From positions 62,001 through 126,000 of the forward strand of contig NW_026516293.1 in the NCBI RefSeq assembly GCF_025602895.1: a DNA stretch of 64,000 nt, read 5' to 3'. Numbering within the stretch: position 1 is the stretch's first letter; each line of letters opens with the position of its first letter. A program made the position numbers and the translations under genes. The stretch is from Polychytrium aggregatum. Lineage: Eukaryota; Chytridiomycota; Chytridiomycetes; Polychytriales. This document shows positions 51,954 to 63,124 of the stretch, piece by piece. The notes under the pieces are model-generated. The model saw only the letters and a program-made list of their open reading frames with translations. It was not told the DNA's origin and did not search any database.

Positions 51954-54900
51954 TCATGGCAGCGACATGCCATTGGCCTCCCGCAGGCGCGAGTCTTGGC
52001 GGAGCTTGCCCTCCAGCTCAGCATACCGCAACGGGCCTGCGAGTTTTTCCTGGAACCGAGAGGCTTGCCGGGGTCAGGCTCGCAAGATCATGCGGCCAAC
52101 GTCGCTGCTCCAACGACGCACGTTGCATGTCGAGCACATGCGGCCCGTCCGCCAATGCTCTCCAGACACATATCGTGATCTTACCGCGGCCACACGCTTC
52201 TCCAGGATGTGGATTCGGAACAGTGCTTCGTCGCAGAACTGGCAATTGCATCGCATTGGTCAACACGAGGATGAAAGCATGACAGAGCAGCATGCCACGG
52301 CGCCGCCATCGTACCTTGACATACGCCTCGGTCTCCTCGACGCTCATCGAATCGGCATTGCGCGAGTACGCAAGTTGGCGCCGCTGATACTCGGCGCTGA
52401 CTTCGTCCAGCCGGGCTTGAATGATGGCGAGTTTCTCGGTCTTTCTCTCGCTGGCATGCCCCAGGCACGCCTGCCACACATCGTACGCCTCCTTGCTCGA
52501 GAGGCCGCTTGGGTTGGGCTGGGTCATGCAAAAGCCGAATGGTCAACATCGCCTGCGCAAATCCAAACGCCGAATCGGCTCATGCAGCGCCCTCGGTTCC
52601 AGACGCCTCCCCCCCCCTGTTCAAGACGCGACTGTTGCTCGGGGCTCCAAAAAAAGGAGTTTTGGCCCGGGTCCCTGTAGCTGAGCAAAGCTGTGCGCTG
52701 GCAAACGATGACGGATGACTGCCATCTGAATTGGCATCGGTCACAAATAGAAACGGGGGGCCCGAGCGGGTGCAGTCTGATTTCGGGTGGTCCTGGCTGG
52801 GTCGACAGCGGTCGCCAGAGTTTGCGGCGTTGCCTCGGCACGGGTTCGTGCAGGTCTCGCTCCAATCCCAGCAACCTTCGCTCGGGCACCTCACCTCTCG
52901 CTTCGTCAGCGCACCCCGCACGCATTTCTCGCATCGGCTGCGGACTTTGCAATACTCACATACGACACCAGGAACGGTGATAGATAGTCGATCTCGGCAG
53001 CGGCAGCATCGATCTCTGTGGCCTTGTGGATCTCAGTTTCCCTTTCGCTTGGTAGTTTCTGCACCGGTTCAAAGGTATATAAATGTGAGCAGGCTCGCCA
53101 TGGCCATCACCGCAATCACAATCGAGACGACGCAAATTTGATCGCTGGCGCTGGCACCCGACCGATCGGCAGAGTCAATCCAACACGGTCGCGGGCGCTC
53201 GGGTTCGTCGTCCATCCTACCGTCTCATTCCGGGTGGTGTCGTAGATCGATATCGTCAGTGCCACCTCCTTTTCTTCGTTGAGCCGAGCAGCCACGATCT
53301 CGCTGGCTTCCTTCTGAGATCGCTTGATGTCGATCATGCACGCTGCCTCGGCCTTGAGGAGGCCGCAGAACTGAGCATACAGATGCTGCTTCTTTGGGTT
53401 CTTGAGGTATGGGTTGACCTGTGGCCGCAAGCGCCAAACCGAATGAGCGGCGATGCAGCGACGGCAGTAGGGCCTCGAAAAAAAAAGTCGTCACCTCGAA
53501 CGAGTTTAGCAGCTCCACCGATGCAGCCTTCTGCTCAATCGCCGTTCGCTTGTATTCCCGCATGGATGGAATGACACGTCCTTCGCCAAGGTGGTACACA
53601 ATCTTGATCTGCATTCCAGACCATGAATGTCAGGAGGAGGGGGGAGGAAACCATGTCACCGAGTCCACAGTTGTTGGAGAAGAGGAAATGACAGCCAAGT
53701 ACGGGCGCTGCTCTGTGCAGTAGTGCCCGGCCAGCGCATTACCCGATCCGGAAAGTACGTCTTTTTGTAAATATCTTCCGTCGCCGGAATTGCTGGACAG
53801 AGCGAGGGAAGGGTGCTGTCAGAACCTTCACAGGGCAGCACGATCTCGCCGCCGGCAGAGTTTGGCATGTCGGCATATCCGTTCTGTCAGATCCATTGAT
53901 CACGTCATGAATCAAGTACAACAGGAACCAGTGCTTGGACTTGATCCGGCCCAGCATCCTCTGGCTCAGACATCTCCCTCTCTCTGTGTACCATACCAAG
54001 GTTCCTCGAGAACTTCTCGGTCATCTTGAAGACCGGGGTTGGTTCTCCGAGTGTCTCTTCTTGTTGCTGGACGATGAAACAAAGATCCGCGTGAGGGAAG
54101 TCAGAAGGACATATTGTTTGACCCGGAGGGGCAGCGGCGACAGATGCTCTACTCAATATCGGAGTTAAAGTGCCTTGCTTTGGGACCCAGGACTGACAGT
54201 ATTCTCTGTGGCCACTTACCGTCTCTGATACATCGTACGTAACGCTTCTGTAAATCAATCGATCTTCGCGGTTGGTAAAGTATTCCATCGTCTAGTCAAA
54301 TGGCCAGAGTGAGTCACACAACACAAGGTGTTCCTCCGAGCGGAATAATACAGCTCCGCCCTCCTTTCCAACGGCTCCCAGTGCTCGCTCGTACCTTGTT
54401 CTCGGTCTCGACTCGCTTGACGAGCCCGTCCGATCGTGCTTCGGGGTAAAAATGCATCTCGGCCGTGTTGCCGGCGATGAGAAGGTGCTCCTTGAGTCCG
54501 GGCTGTCGCCCGGGGTCAAAGAACTCGTGGACGCGGTCCACATCCGGGTTCCTGATGCGCTTGCACAGCTTGTCTCTGGGTCGTGTGTTGTTGGACACCG
54601 GTCGCAGGGTGGTCCGAGACAGGTCGTGGCTGGTGAGGCACTGTCGGTGGGTGATCAGACGCTTTCGCCAGCACTCCGTAGTCAGACGCACTCACCTTCG
54701 GTTCATAAAAATCTCACGGATCTCGCCGTTGAACTCAATGTCCTCGTTCGAATAGAACGTCACCCGGGACACCATGCCGTCGTTTCTGTGGTACTCTGCA
54801 AAGGTTTCCTGGGTGGCAGCATCAGTATCTCGTACCGCTCCGTCGTCTTGGCCACACACTGTCGATGACCAAGCTCGTACTGACTTTTACTTCAGCACAG

Positions 54901-57711
54901 GATCTCCGATACCACTCTCCGTCTCCAATGCGGCTTCCAGAAGGCACAGGTAGCAAAACACACAACTCCATCCGCCATGCATGAGAGCGCAGTCACTCAC
55001 CAGTTTGGCGTTGCGAAAGTACGACGTTTTGCTGCCGCTTGGACATCTGGACTCGAACTGATCCTTGGAAAGCACCAGCTTGTCGACCCAAGAGGGTGGC
55101 AGATCGAGGACGTGAGCGCAGCAGTTAAGGAATAAAGCTCATTCAGAAGGCACAGCCACTGGCTCACTCATATGACATGTCACTCGCTCCCGCAACCACT
55201 ATCGTCCTCGAGAAGCAAGGTGACAATCAAGAGCTTCAAATGTGGATCCGTTTGAAGCCCCGACTCTCTCGTCCGCGCGTCCCCCCCCCTTCCGCCTTTC
55301 CATGCAAATCGCTTCAGAAAGGATATCTCCAGATTGACATCTTCTTCTTCGTCCTCCTCGGACTGGTTGTCGTTGCCTTGGTTGTCGTCGTCGTCATCGT
55401 TGTTCTTGACAATGTTTCCGCCTGGCTGGGTGTTTCCAAGAAGGAGGAACTCCCATTTGGAGTTATCGCCCAGGTCGAAAGAGATTCCCTGCATTCGCAC
55501 CATACGTTCAGTTAGTCGGCCGGTGAAGCGATCGAACAAACAATCTGTCACTCTGCGATTCTATATTGTCCTTCTTCCAGCCTGAGGACTCATCAGCTCG
55601 CCCCAGCTTCCGTGGTGTGAGAAGATGCCGTGGCCACCTATCACGGAATGGCTCGATACGCTTGGAGAATATTGCCCAGTAAATGGCAGAGCGGATGAGT
55701 CTGGCTCACCTTGAGACCCTCATAACAGACTTGCATATTGACCCAATAGTTGGTCGAGCTGAAGACGCTCTCCACGCCGAGGTAATTCTCGTGCTCGGTT
55801 GGGTAGATGCGACCGGTACTGGGCTCTGGAGTTGGTGACGGTGGCGGTGACATGTGCATGTGTGATTATGATTATTTTGTAAGAGTTCGTGATGAAACAC
55901 ACACAGGGTCATGGCCGATCCAGTGATGGCCAATCCAGTCATGGCGATCCAGTCATGGCGATCCAGTCATGGAACGGAAGGAACAAAATACGCCGTGACA
56001 TCATCGGGGGTGGTCGATCTTGCGGGCAGTAAGCAGAAGATCTTGTTTGAGTTTACCGATGAAGAACGCCTCAGCAACTTCGCGTTTTCCTGGAAGAACC
56101 AGAATCCAGGCGTGGATGCGGAGGCCCTTGAGTTCATCGACATCTTCCTCGGCGAGCTGGAAGGAGCAAGAGAGAGCAAGAGAGAGAGCAAGAGAGAGGC
56201 GGAATCGTCAGCACTGAATCTGAACGTGATCGACGGGCTCGGTTTGATGACTCCAGGAGTGCGGTGGTAGGGGTGGCGGCAGTGCCAGTGCACGATTTGG
56301 TTGCGTTTATCAGGCGGAATGGCTGCTCACCATCCTGGCCCGACGAATCTCCGCCAGCTTTGCCTCCTGCAGCTTCCGGAACTCGGCCTTGCGCTTCTCA
56401 TCCTGTTTCATGATAAACTGGCTCCTCAGCACCCTGGGCTCCTTGACCTTGTATCTCGGCTGGATCTCGGCGGCGTCCTTTTCGGAGAGCTCGGACTTGG
56501 ACAGCGCCGCCACAGGCTCCCCGCCGGCACTGGGCATCGATTCAGGTGGGTCGATCCCGAGCTTGACCGTGTCGAACCGGGTCTCGTCGACGAGGGTGAT
56601 GTCCCGAGACGCGTAACCCGAGACCACATAGGCATCGTATCCCACGCCTCGCAGGAGCGACACCAGCAGCAACGAAAAGTCGAAGCAGTTGCCCGACTGG
56701 AGCTTGAGTGTGAAGGTTGGCGACGGAAGCGATTTGGGCTGACGTCGAAGCCGCGATCATGCATCACCAAAGGAGCGAAACTAGTGTCAATCGACACTCC
56801 AGAACAAAACACTTGCAGTGGCGTTGGCTCTAACGCACCCACGAGCCGAGATACAAAGCAATGTAAAGAGGCAATACCAGCTCGTGCGGCGGATCGAGTT
56901 CCTCATAAGTCAGATAGTCTGCAACAAACTTGGCACACGATTGGTAGTCATAGAGCTCCTTGAATGGCAGCTGCGTGGGGCGGATCGATGTGCAGACGAA
57001 TTTCTAGACCAGATTCAGCAGAATAGAGTGTACCGCCTGGGTGAGATTGACTGGCCAATGGCTTCAAGCCAGAAACATTGGATATCATTGTGATTTTGAT
57101 ATGGAAAGACGAGCGTCATACTGGAATGACGTGATGCTGCGAAGGCGCAATGCCGTGGCGAGCGCGATGCTACGATGGCATGGAATGCCGACTCATCACC
57201 GCGCTCCGCGAAGATATCGTCATGCGCCAACACCGGGACACGATAGGATAACGGTCGCTGCACTTACGCGCAGACCAAACTCGTTGGTCGGGAACAACAG
57301 CAGCTCCTTGCGGCCGGGATACAGCTGGACATACTGTCGCTGGAAGTTTTCGACATACTCGATCACCAGCTCCTCTTTCTTGTTGTTGTTGTAGTAGGTG
57401 GTCGGGACCTTGGTTCTGTCGAGGAGGTCTACCAAGAGCTCTTGCCGCTTGGCTTCGCGCTTCTCGAGGTACTCGAGTTCGTGTTGGTCAATCTCGTCCA
57501 GCACTGGAGGCTGGCTTTCGGGACGTGGCTCCTCGGGCTGCTCGGCCGAATCAGGAGCATCGCCAGCGGCCTCTTCAGCAGGGGCGTTTTCGGCATCTGC
57601 AGCGGCCTCTTGGTCGTTATCGGGCTGAGTCGCGGCCGTTTCGGGATCCTCGGGTGGCTCGCCGGCCTGGGAGGCGTCCTCGATATTTGCAGGCTCCTCT
57701 GTTGCGAGCAT
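51954..57711 (-). CDS. DRC7: Dynein regulatory complex subunit 7 (DRC7/CCDC135)
   Basis: Axonemal nexin-link (dynein regulatory complex) subunit, required for flagellar motility. Eighteen exons in phase give 905 aa: 57268-57711, 56878-57003, 56331-56738, 56057-56156, 55710-55825, 55327-55488, 55001-55111, 54696-54808, 54395-54575, 54220-54291, 53997-54066, 53743-53792, 53495-53608, 53221-53418, 52960-53058, 52315-52518, 52185-52238, 51954-52049. An acidic N-terminus leads to YVENFQRQYVQLYPGRKELL. The transglutaminase/protease-like core has SGNCFDFSLLLVSLLRGVGY. Then come DELKGLRIHAWILVL, LDLPPSWVDKL, KMTEKFSRN and the C-terminal helices EALFRIHILEKR and LRYAELEGKLRQDSRL. One intron is U12-type. 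Its size matches animal DRC7 (about 870 aa). Confidence 0.93.
55112..55326 (-). other. U12-type AT-AC intron in DRC7
   Basis: On the minus strand the donor reads GAG|ATATCCTTTC, the branch site TTCCTTAAC lies at 55132-55124, and the acceptor is CTCAC|GTCC twelve bases later. All three match the minor-spliceosome consensus exactly. No GT-AG alternative keeps the frame: joining here gives EEEDVNLE-VLDLPPSWV, the conserved DRC7 sequence. Confidence 0.88.
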
Positions 57712-58245
57712 GCTTCACTAAATCAAGCTGGAGGAGGAGGAGGAGGAGGATGCAAACGGCTGGGCTCGGCAAATATGCCTTACTCTGAGATTATTTGATG
57801 GTCTGACAACAGTGAAACTGCACTGCCGGCAGAGAGCAGGCGCTAAAATAGGGTTTCTCTTGGAGCGGGCAGGGCCACGATCCAAGACACTTGCAGTCAC
57901 CGCACGACCCACTCAATAGCGGCTCTCCACATTTCACACTGTTGGCGCGGAGACGTGCAGGGTCGCTCGTGGTCGAAATTATGCTGCGATGGTATTCCAT
58001 ATTCTCAGTTTGCTGGAAATTGCGACAGCCTCCCCTCGGGAAGCTCTCTTCACCAAGGATAGCACCATCAGCATCAAGCTCGACCACACATCCGAGCGCC
58101 CGTTGTGAATCATGTCCCGGAAGCGAGGAATGCAAGTGGCTCAAAAATGTCATACACACAGGAAAGAGAAAAGCTTGCGCGTGGCGAACCGGGGAGAGGA
58201 GCATCGATGCCAGTCCCTGGAGCGACACGGCGATCATGGGCGACT

Positions 58246-59837
58246 CTACGATTGCTTCTGGATGGGCAAGAAGAGCTACAGGACGTGCAGGGCGAGTGGT
58301 AGTCAATGAGCGGGATGAAAGCACATCCAACGACAACAGCAACAACAGCAACAACAGCAACAACAGCAACAACAGCAATAACAGCGACAGAAGCGTCAGC
58401 CTACCTTGAATTCTGGTGGGAGCTCCTCCTCCGAGTACAGCCGATCGGAAAAGTAAATGCGTCGGATTCGGCAGTTGGCGTGGATCTGCACCCTTAGTGT
58501 CTCGATGTAGTTGGTACCGTACGCACGCCTGGTAAAGTCCGAGAGGTTGAACTGGATTTGATTCCATCCGTCGTCGAGCCTCATGGGCATCGTGCAAATA
58601 AACGGCTTGACACGGGTCGTCGACTGGACATGGCGGGGCCGTCCAAGGTAAGGCGATGGAAGCGGGGAGGATGGCGCAGATATTGCGATACAGGACCGAG
58701 TGCAGTAGATCGACAACGTGAGCACGGTGTGCCGTAGACTCGGCAAAGGCTCTATGCAGGGCCAATCCGAGCGAGGCAGGTGTTCAATGTCCGCGTGCAG
58801 GGGCGATCATCAGGGTAGCGGCGCCATCAAGAGCCTTGGAGACACTGACCTGGTAGTTACTGGCGCGGAATCGTCTCCTGACATTCTTGTCGTCCAAGAC
58901 CTGGACCTCAAAGGTAAAGTACTTTTTCAAGTTCTTGATGATCATCACGAGGAAGGGCAACTTGATGCCCAGGGTGCGGTTCTGCTGGGCCGGACAGGTG
59001 ATGTAGTTGGTCGAGACATTGGTGCCGATGATTTCCAGAACGGACGACTGGATGTCGTTGTCTGTGATGCGCTTGATGTGGCCGTTGCGGACCTTCTTGT
59101 CCCAGATCTGGAGCGGCTTGGAACTTGGAGAGCCGATCGGGAGAATGTGTGGGCAGCGCAGATGATCAGAAAACGGTGTCGAGCGCGAGGCTTTTGGATA
59201 CAGCACAAAGATGAGGAGCCACCTGGGGCAACTCGGCTGAATCAAAGGCAGCGAGGGGGAAACATGAGTCCGGCGAGGGTGCGAAAGAAGGTCCGGATAT
59301 AAGCGCAGCAGAGCATAATTGAACACGCAGGGCAGAATCAAACGCAGCCAAGAGAGTCGCACTACGCCAGCGCCACCGATGGTGGACTTGAGAGAATGAT
59401 GCCTCCTGGCTGTGTATCGGCCATGGAGGAGACGCGTGCTGCTGGGGCTGGCCATATCACAAAGGGCTTGATCTGTTCCAAGCACACGGCCCACGGAAAC
59501 GAAGCGGTGCCGCTATGCTCTGTTCCGTGATGGCCACCCATTGCAATGCTTCGCTCGTCATCCAGTTCATCTCTCTTGCCACGCGGCGATCATCCTGGTG
59601 AGCGGTCGCGTAATGCAGTGCCAGAGGCACATACCCAATGCTATAGAGAATGGAGAGAAACCCGGACTGGGGCGTACGCCGGTAGGGAGTCAGGAAAATT
59701 GCAGAGCCGCTGCCAGGCGCGCACCGTCGATACAAGAGGACTCTGACGGCGCTTGCACGCGTTGTGGGCCGAGTGCGGTTGCTCTGCGACGACAACGGAA
59801 GCCATGGGCAACGTACCTGGAAGGTGTTGCGGAACAT
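58246..59837 (-). CDS. CFAP20: Cilia- and flagella-associated protein 20
   Basis: Highly conserved axonemal inner-junction protein (also called BUG22/GTL3). Five exons (59817-59837, 59635-59666, 58850-59123, 58405-58623, 58246-58275) in phase give 191 aa, against 193 in human. [80 protein letters not shown] and [20 protein letters not shown] are nearly identical to animal CFAP20. The last exon is only nine codons plus stop (LFLPIQKQS), after an intron filled with AACAACAGC repeats. It lies in tandem with DRC7, another flagellar gene. Confidence 0.95.
58330..58383. repeat. (AACAACAGC)n tract in the last CFAP20 intron
   Basis: About six copies of a 9-base unit. Confidence 0.9.
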
Positions 59838-60400
59838 GGCGGATGGTGGCGTTCGGCGGATATGGAGGCCTCTGTCTCAGGCCGGCGAGTGCGCGGATGA
59901 GGAGGGTTGTCGCAGGGGCAGAGAGCGACAGGCCGGAGGAGATGGAGCAGACCGGGAGAGAGGAAAGTGAGTGGCGGACGGAGGGTGCGGGCGGGTCGCC
60001 CAGCACCGAGAGGGGCGTGGCACCCGTGCGGAGCCAGCAGTCGCTCTGCCGGGGCCGTCGATGCAGCCCTGGACAGTCCCGAGTACAGCTTTTGATTGCC
60101 GAGTGGCGTGGGAAACGGCGGGTTCGATTTGATTGTGGGTTCGACTGATTGTGGGTTCAATTGATTGCGGGTGAGGTCACCCGGGCACGTGGGCGCGGTT
60201 GCATCCAGGATTGCCGTGGTTGCATCCAGGATTGCCGTGGTTGCATCCACGTCTGTTTTCTTCCATGTCGCACAGACTCGTTTCCGATCGCAGTCACCGT
60301 CCAACACCGCAAGCATCAACCCACTTCAACCCACTTCAACCCACTTCAACCCGCATCAACCCGCATCAACCCGCATCAACCCGCATCAACCCACACGGCC
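59838..60400. promoter_or_regulatory. Bidirectional region CFAP20/DEAD-box helicase with two minisatellites
   Basis: Divergent start codons at 59837 and 60401. A 21-base repeat (GTTGCATCCAGGATTGCCGTG, two and a half copies, about 60196-60251) and a 10-base repeat (CAACCCACTT then CAACCCGCAT, about 60318-60392) lie directly upstream of the helicase ATG, probably in its 5' leader. Confidence 0.6.
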
Positions 60401-62383
60401 ATGCTCGTCAGCCTGCGCCGGATCTGCCTCCGCGGGTCCTCAAATGCCCCCGTCCTTCCTTGCATGTCCCTCCGGATGCCCGCCAGTGCTCGGCATCTCG
60501 GCGGCCCACATCGCCCATCTTGGGTCGACTCTCGACCACCACTGCTCGAGCAGCACGCCCAGCAGGCGGTTTCTGGCCTGCGCTTGTTCTCCACATGCCC
60601 TGTCCGTGCCTCACGATCATCGACAACGTATACGTTCTCGACAAAATATCCCCGTAGGGCAGCAAAGCCAAAGACCAAGAAGCCCTCGTCCAAAGGACGA
60701 CCCAGGCGGTTCTCGCAGCCCAGCGGCGCCAGGAAGCCGTCGCAAAGCCCTGGCTCGCTGCGGAACGTCCCCGGCCTGGTGCTTCCTCGCAAGCTGCAGC
60801 TCGATCCCCACATCGGCACCAAGCGGAACACCAACCACCAGTCTACCCAGGATCTCCGGCGGCCAAAGAGCAAGAAGCCGATGACAGGATCTGGGACCAG
60901 ACCACCGGCCCCTTCTCCCGCGCAAAAGACAGCCAGAGCCCTGAGTCTCGAGAAGCGCCGACTGGTCATCCAGGAGTCGATCAAAAAACACAATCAAAAG
61001 TTTGCCCTCGAGCCCAACGAGTACTCGGAAAAGTCGGTGCAGGATCTGAAGCTCGAGCTCAACGGCATTCGCTTCGAGACCCTGGGGCTGCTCCCCGAGA
61101 CCCTTGAGGCCGTCTCCAAGGGCCTCGGGTACCGCCGCCCAACCGAGATCCAGGCCCTGACCATCCCCAAGATCCTTGCCCGCGAGCAAGACATTCTGAT
61201 AGCAGCCGAAACCGGCACCGGCAAGACAGCTGCCTATCTGATCCCCATCATGAACAACGCCAAGCTCATCGAGACTGAGCGGATCCAGCGGGCCACCCGG
61301 AGCGGCATCGACAGCTCAGCGCCAGCAGCCGTCTTTGGAGTCCAGGCCGACGGCACTCCGATCGCCACAACGACAAAATACAAGCCGCCGCTGCGGGCAC
61401 CTCTGGCCTTGGTCATTGTGCCTTCGCGCGAGCTCGTCGACCAGGTCACCTCGGTCGCCAAGCGAATCACGCATCATCTGAAGCTCCGGGTGGTGGGCAT
61501 GCACTCCAAAACCCGAGCGGCAATCATCCAGACCAAGCTGCAGTCACCGGTCGACGTGCTTGTGGCGACACCCTCGCTTGTCGAGCGGCTCGTCGAGGAG
61601 TCGCAGCTGTCGCTTAGATACGTCGCCAACGTCGTCGTCGACGAGGCCGACACCCTCTTTGACCAGGAGTTTGGAGCACAGCTCCGCAAGATCGTCACGC
61701 TGATCAAGGATGCCGCCGCCAAGCAGACGACGTCGTCGCTGCCCGAGATACCTTGTCGCTTCACCTTTGTGACTGCAACGCTGCCTCGCACCGTCACACT
61801 CGCCCTGAGCACCCACTTCCCCAACACCCTGCGCCTGACGACGCCGTCGCTCCACAAGACCCTGAAGCGGTGCTCGCAGCAGTTCCTCTACATCGACGGC
61901 TCCACCACCAAAAACCTGATGCTGCTGGACGTCCTGAAGCGCTCCTCCGGCGATCAGCGCATCATCATCTTTTGCAACACCCGCAAGTCGTGCGAGGCCG
62001 TTGGGCAGTTCCTGCGGTCCAAGGGCCTCAATGCCCACAACATCTCGGCCGAGATGGAGGTCGACGAGCGCAAGCGCATCCTGCGCGAGTTCACCGACAA
62101 GAGCCAGATCCTCTCCGTCGACAACCAGTTTGAGCAGGAGTTTGTCCGCAACCAGATGATCCTCGTTTCGACCGACCTGACCTCGCGCGGCCTCGACACG
62201 ATGCTGGTCTCGCATGTGGTGCTCTACGACTTCCCTCAAACGGCGATCGACTATCTGCATCGGGTCGGCCGCACGGCCCGTAACGGCGGTCGCGGCCGGG
62301 CAACAGCCATTATCTCCAAGAAGGAGGCCCGCCTGGCCAAGAACATCGAAGCTGCCGTCAAGAACCACTCGGTGTTGGCTTGA
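60401..62383 (+). CDS. DEAD-box RNA helicase, probably mitochondrial (MRH4/DDX28-like)
   Basis: A 660-aa intronless frame. The open frame extends upstream, but 60401 is the first ATG with a good N-terminus: a basic, hydroxylated presequence (MLVSLRRICLRGSSNAPVL) followed by Lys/Pro/Ser-rich sequence to about 190. Helicase motifs follow in order: Q motif (GYRRPTEIQ), I (AETGTGKT, about 268-275), Ia (PSRELVDQ), II (VDEADTLFD, about 413), III (FVTATL, Thr for the usual Ser), IV (IIIFCNT), V (STDLTSRGLD) and VI (HRVGRTARNG). The likely role is mitochondrial ribosome assembly, by analogy with MRH4/DDX28; the presequence and family resemblance support this but do not prove it. Confidence 0.88.
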   Translation: MLVSLRRICLRGSSNAPVLPCMSLRMPASARHLGGPHRPSWVDSRPPLLEQHAQQAVSGLRLFSTCPVRASRSSTTYTFSTKYPRRAAKPKTKKPSSKGRPRRFSQPSGARKPSQSPGSLRNVPGLVLPRKLQLDPHIGTKRNTNHQSTQDLRRPKSKKPMTGSGTRPPAPSPAQKTARALSLEKRRLVIQESIKKHNQKFALEPNEYSEKSVQDLKLELNGIRFETLGLLPETLEAVSKGLGYRRPTEIQALTIPKILAREQDILIAAETGTGKTAAYLIPIMNNAKLIETERIQRATRSGIDSSAPAAVFGVQADGTPIATTTKYKPPLRAPLALVIVPSRELVDQVTSVAKRITHHLKLRVVGMHSKTRAAIIQTKLQSPVDVLVATPSLVERLVEESQLSLRYVANVVVDEADTLFDQEFGAQLRKIVTLIKDAAAKQTTSSLPEIPCRFTFVTATLPRTVTLALSTHFPNTLRLTTPSLHKTLKRCSQQFLYIDGSTTKNLMLLDVLKRSSGDQRIIIFCNTRKSCEAVGQFLRSKGLNAHNISAEMEVDERKRILREFTDKSQILSVDNQFEQEFVRNQMILVSTDLTSRGLDTMLVSHVVLYDFPQTAIDYLHRVGRTARNGGRGRATAIISKKEARLAKNIEAAVKNHSVLA

Positions 62384-63124
62384 TCAAGCGATTTGGCAGC
62401 TGTCAGACGGAAGGGCGCTGGGCTACGGCATCGGGCGATGGTGCTGCGTCATCATTTCACACGACCGCGAGGCTCATGTACGATGCAAATGCACTCCGCG
62501 GCCGCTTGCTTGCTTTGAGGCCCGGCTGCTGCAGAGGCGCCCGCGGAACGTTGCCGGCTCGCTGCTGCTTCGGTGCTGGTGAGACAACACATTAGACAGA
62601 TTCCTGAGGCAAACACAGAGCTCACGATGAAGCCGGGCACGATGCTTTGACTGAATAGGAATACACACGCATCCATCATAGGCAACCACCATCCGCTTTG
62701 TTAGAGACTGCCATGCGACGTGTTGAAGTCAATCATCGTGGCCCGAGGTGTTGGCCAAACGGCTTCCTGAGTGGTCACTATTGCTAATGGCCTCGTTAAC
62801 GCTCTGGTCGCTATGGCTGAACAACACAAGTCTCTCTCCCGGGCGCAGGGTGGACAACGGTTTGGCGGTGGAGAACGTACATTTGGTCACTGGGTTCCAG
62901 GCCGGTATTCCCGTCTCCTCTACGCCTGCTCGATTCACACACGCATCACACCCATTTCGCCCGCTCGACAAACTACAAGGGAAGGAAGAAAACACAGCAC
63001 TCGATCCGTCTCGCTCTCTAGAGGCACTCATACGCCAAGTTGGATGCTGGGCAGGCTCGCATCGGCATGTATCTGCCTGCCTGACACACACACACACTCT
63101 CTCTCCCCCTCCCACGGCTCCAGC
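62384..63124. other. Convergent intergenic region
   Basis: Between the helicase and dehydrogenase 3' ends. Short frames only. A (CA)n(CT)n tract at about 63085-63110. Confidence 0.55.

Noticed and set aside
50895-52178. 427-codon plus-strand frame
   Set aside because: Runs from GC-rich intergenic DNA into the antisense of the last DRC7 exons. No recognisable features.
52018-52527. A separate small gene with a coiled-coil protein
   Set aside because: Its three exons splice in phase to the exon ending YLSPFLVSY at 52960 and match the C-terminus of DRC7 (EALFRIHILEKR), so it is the end of that gene.
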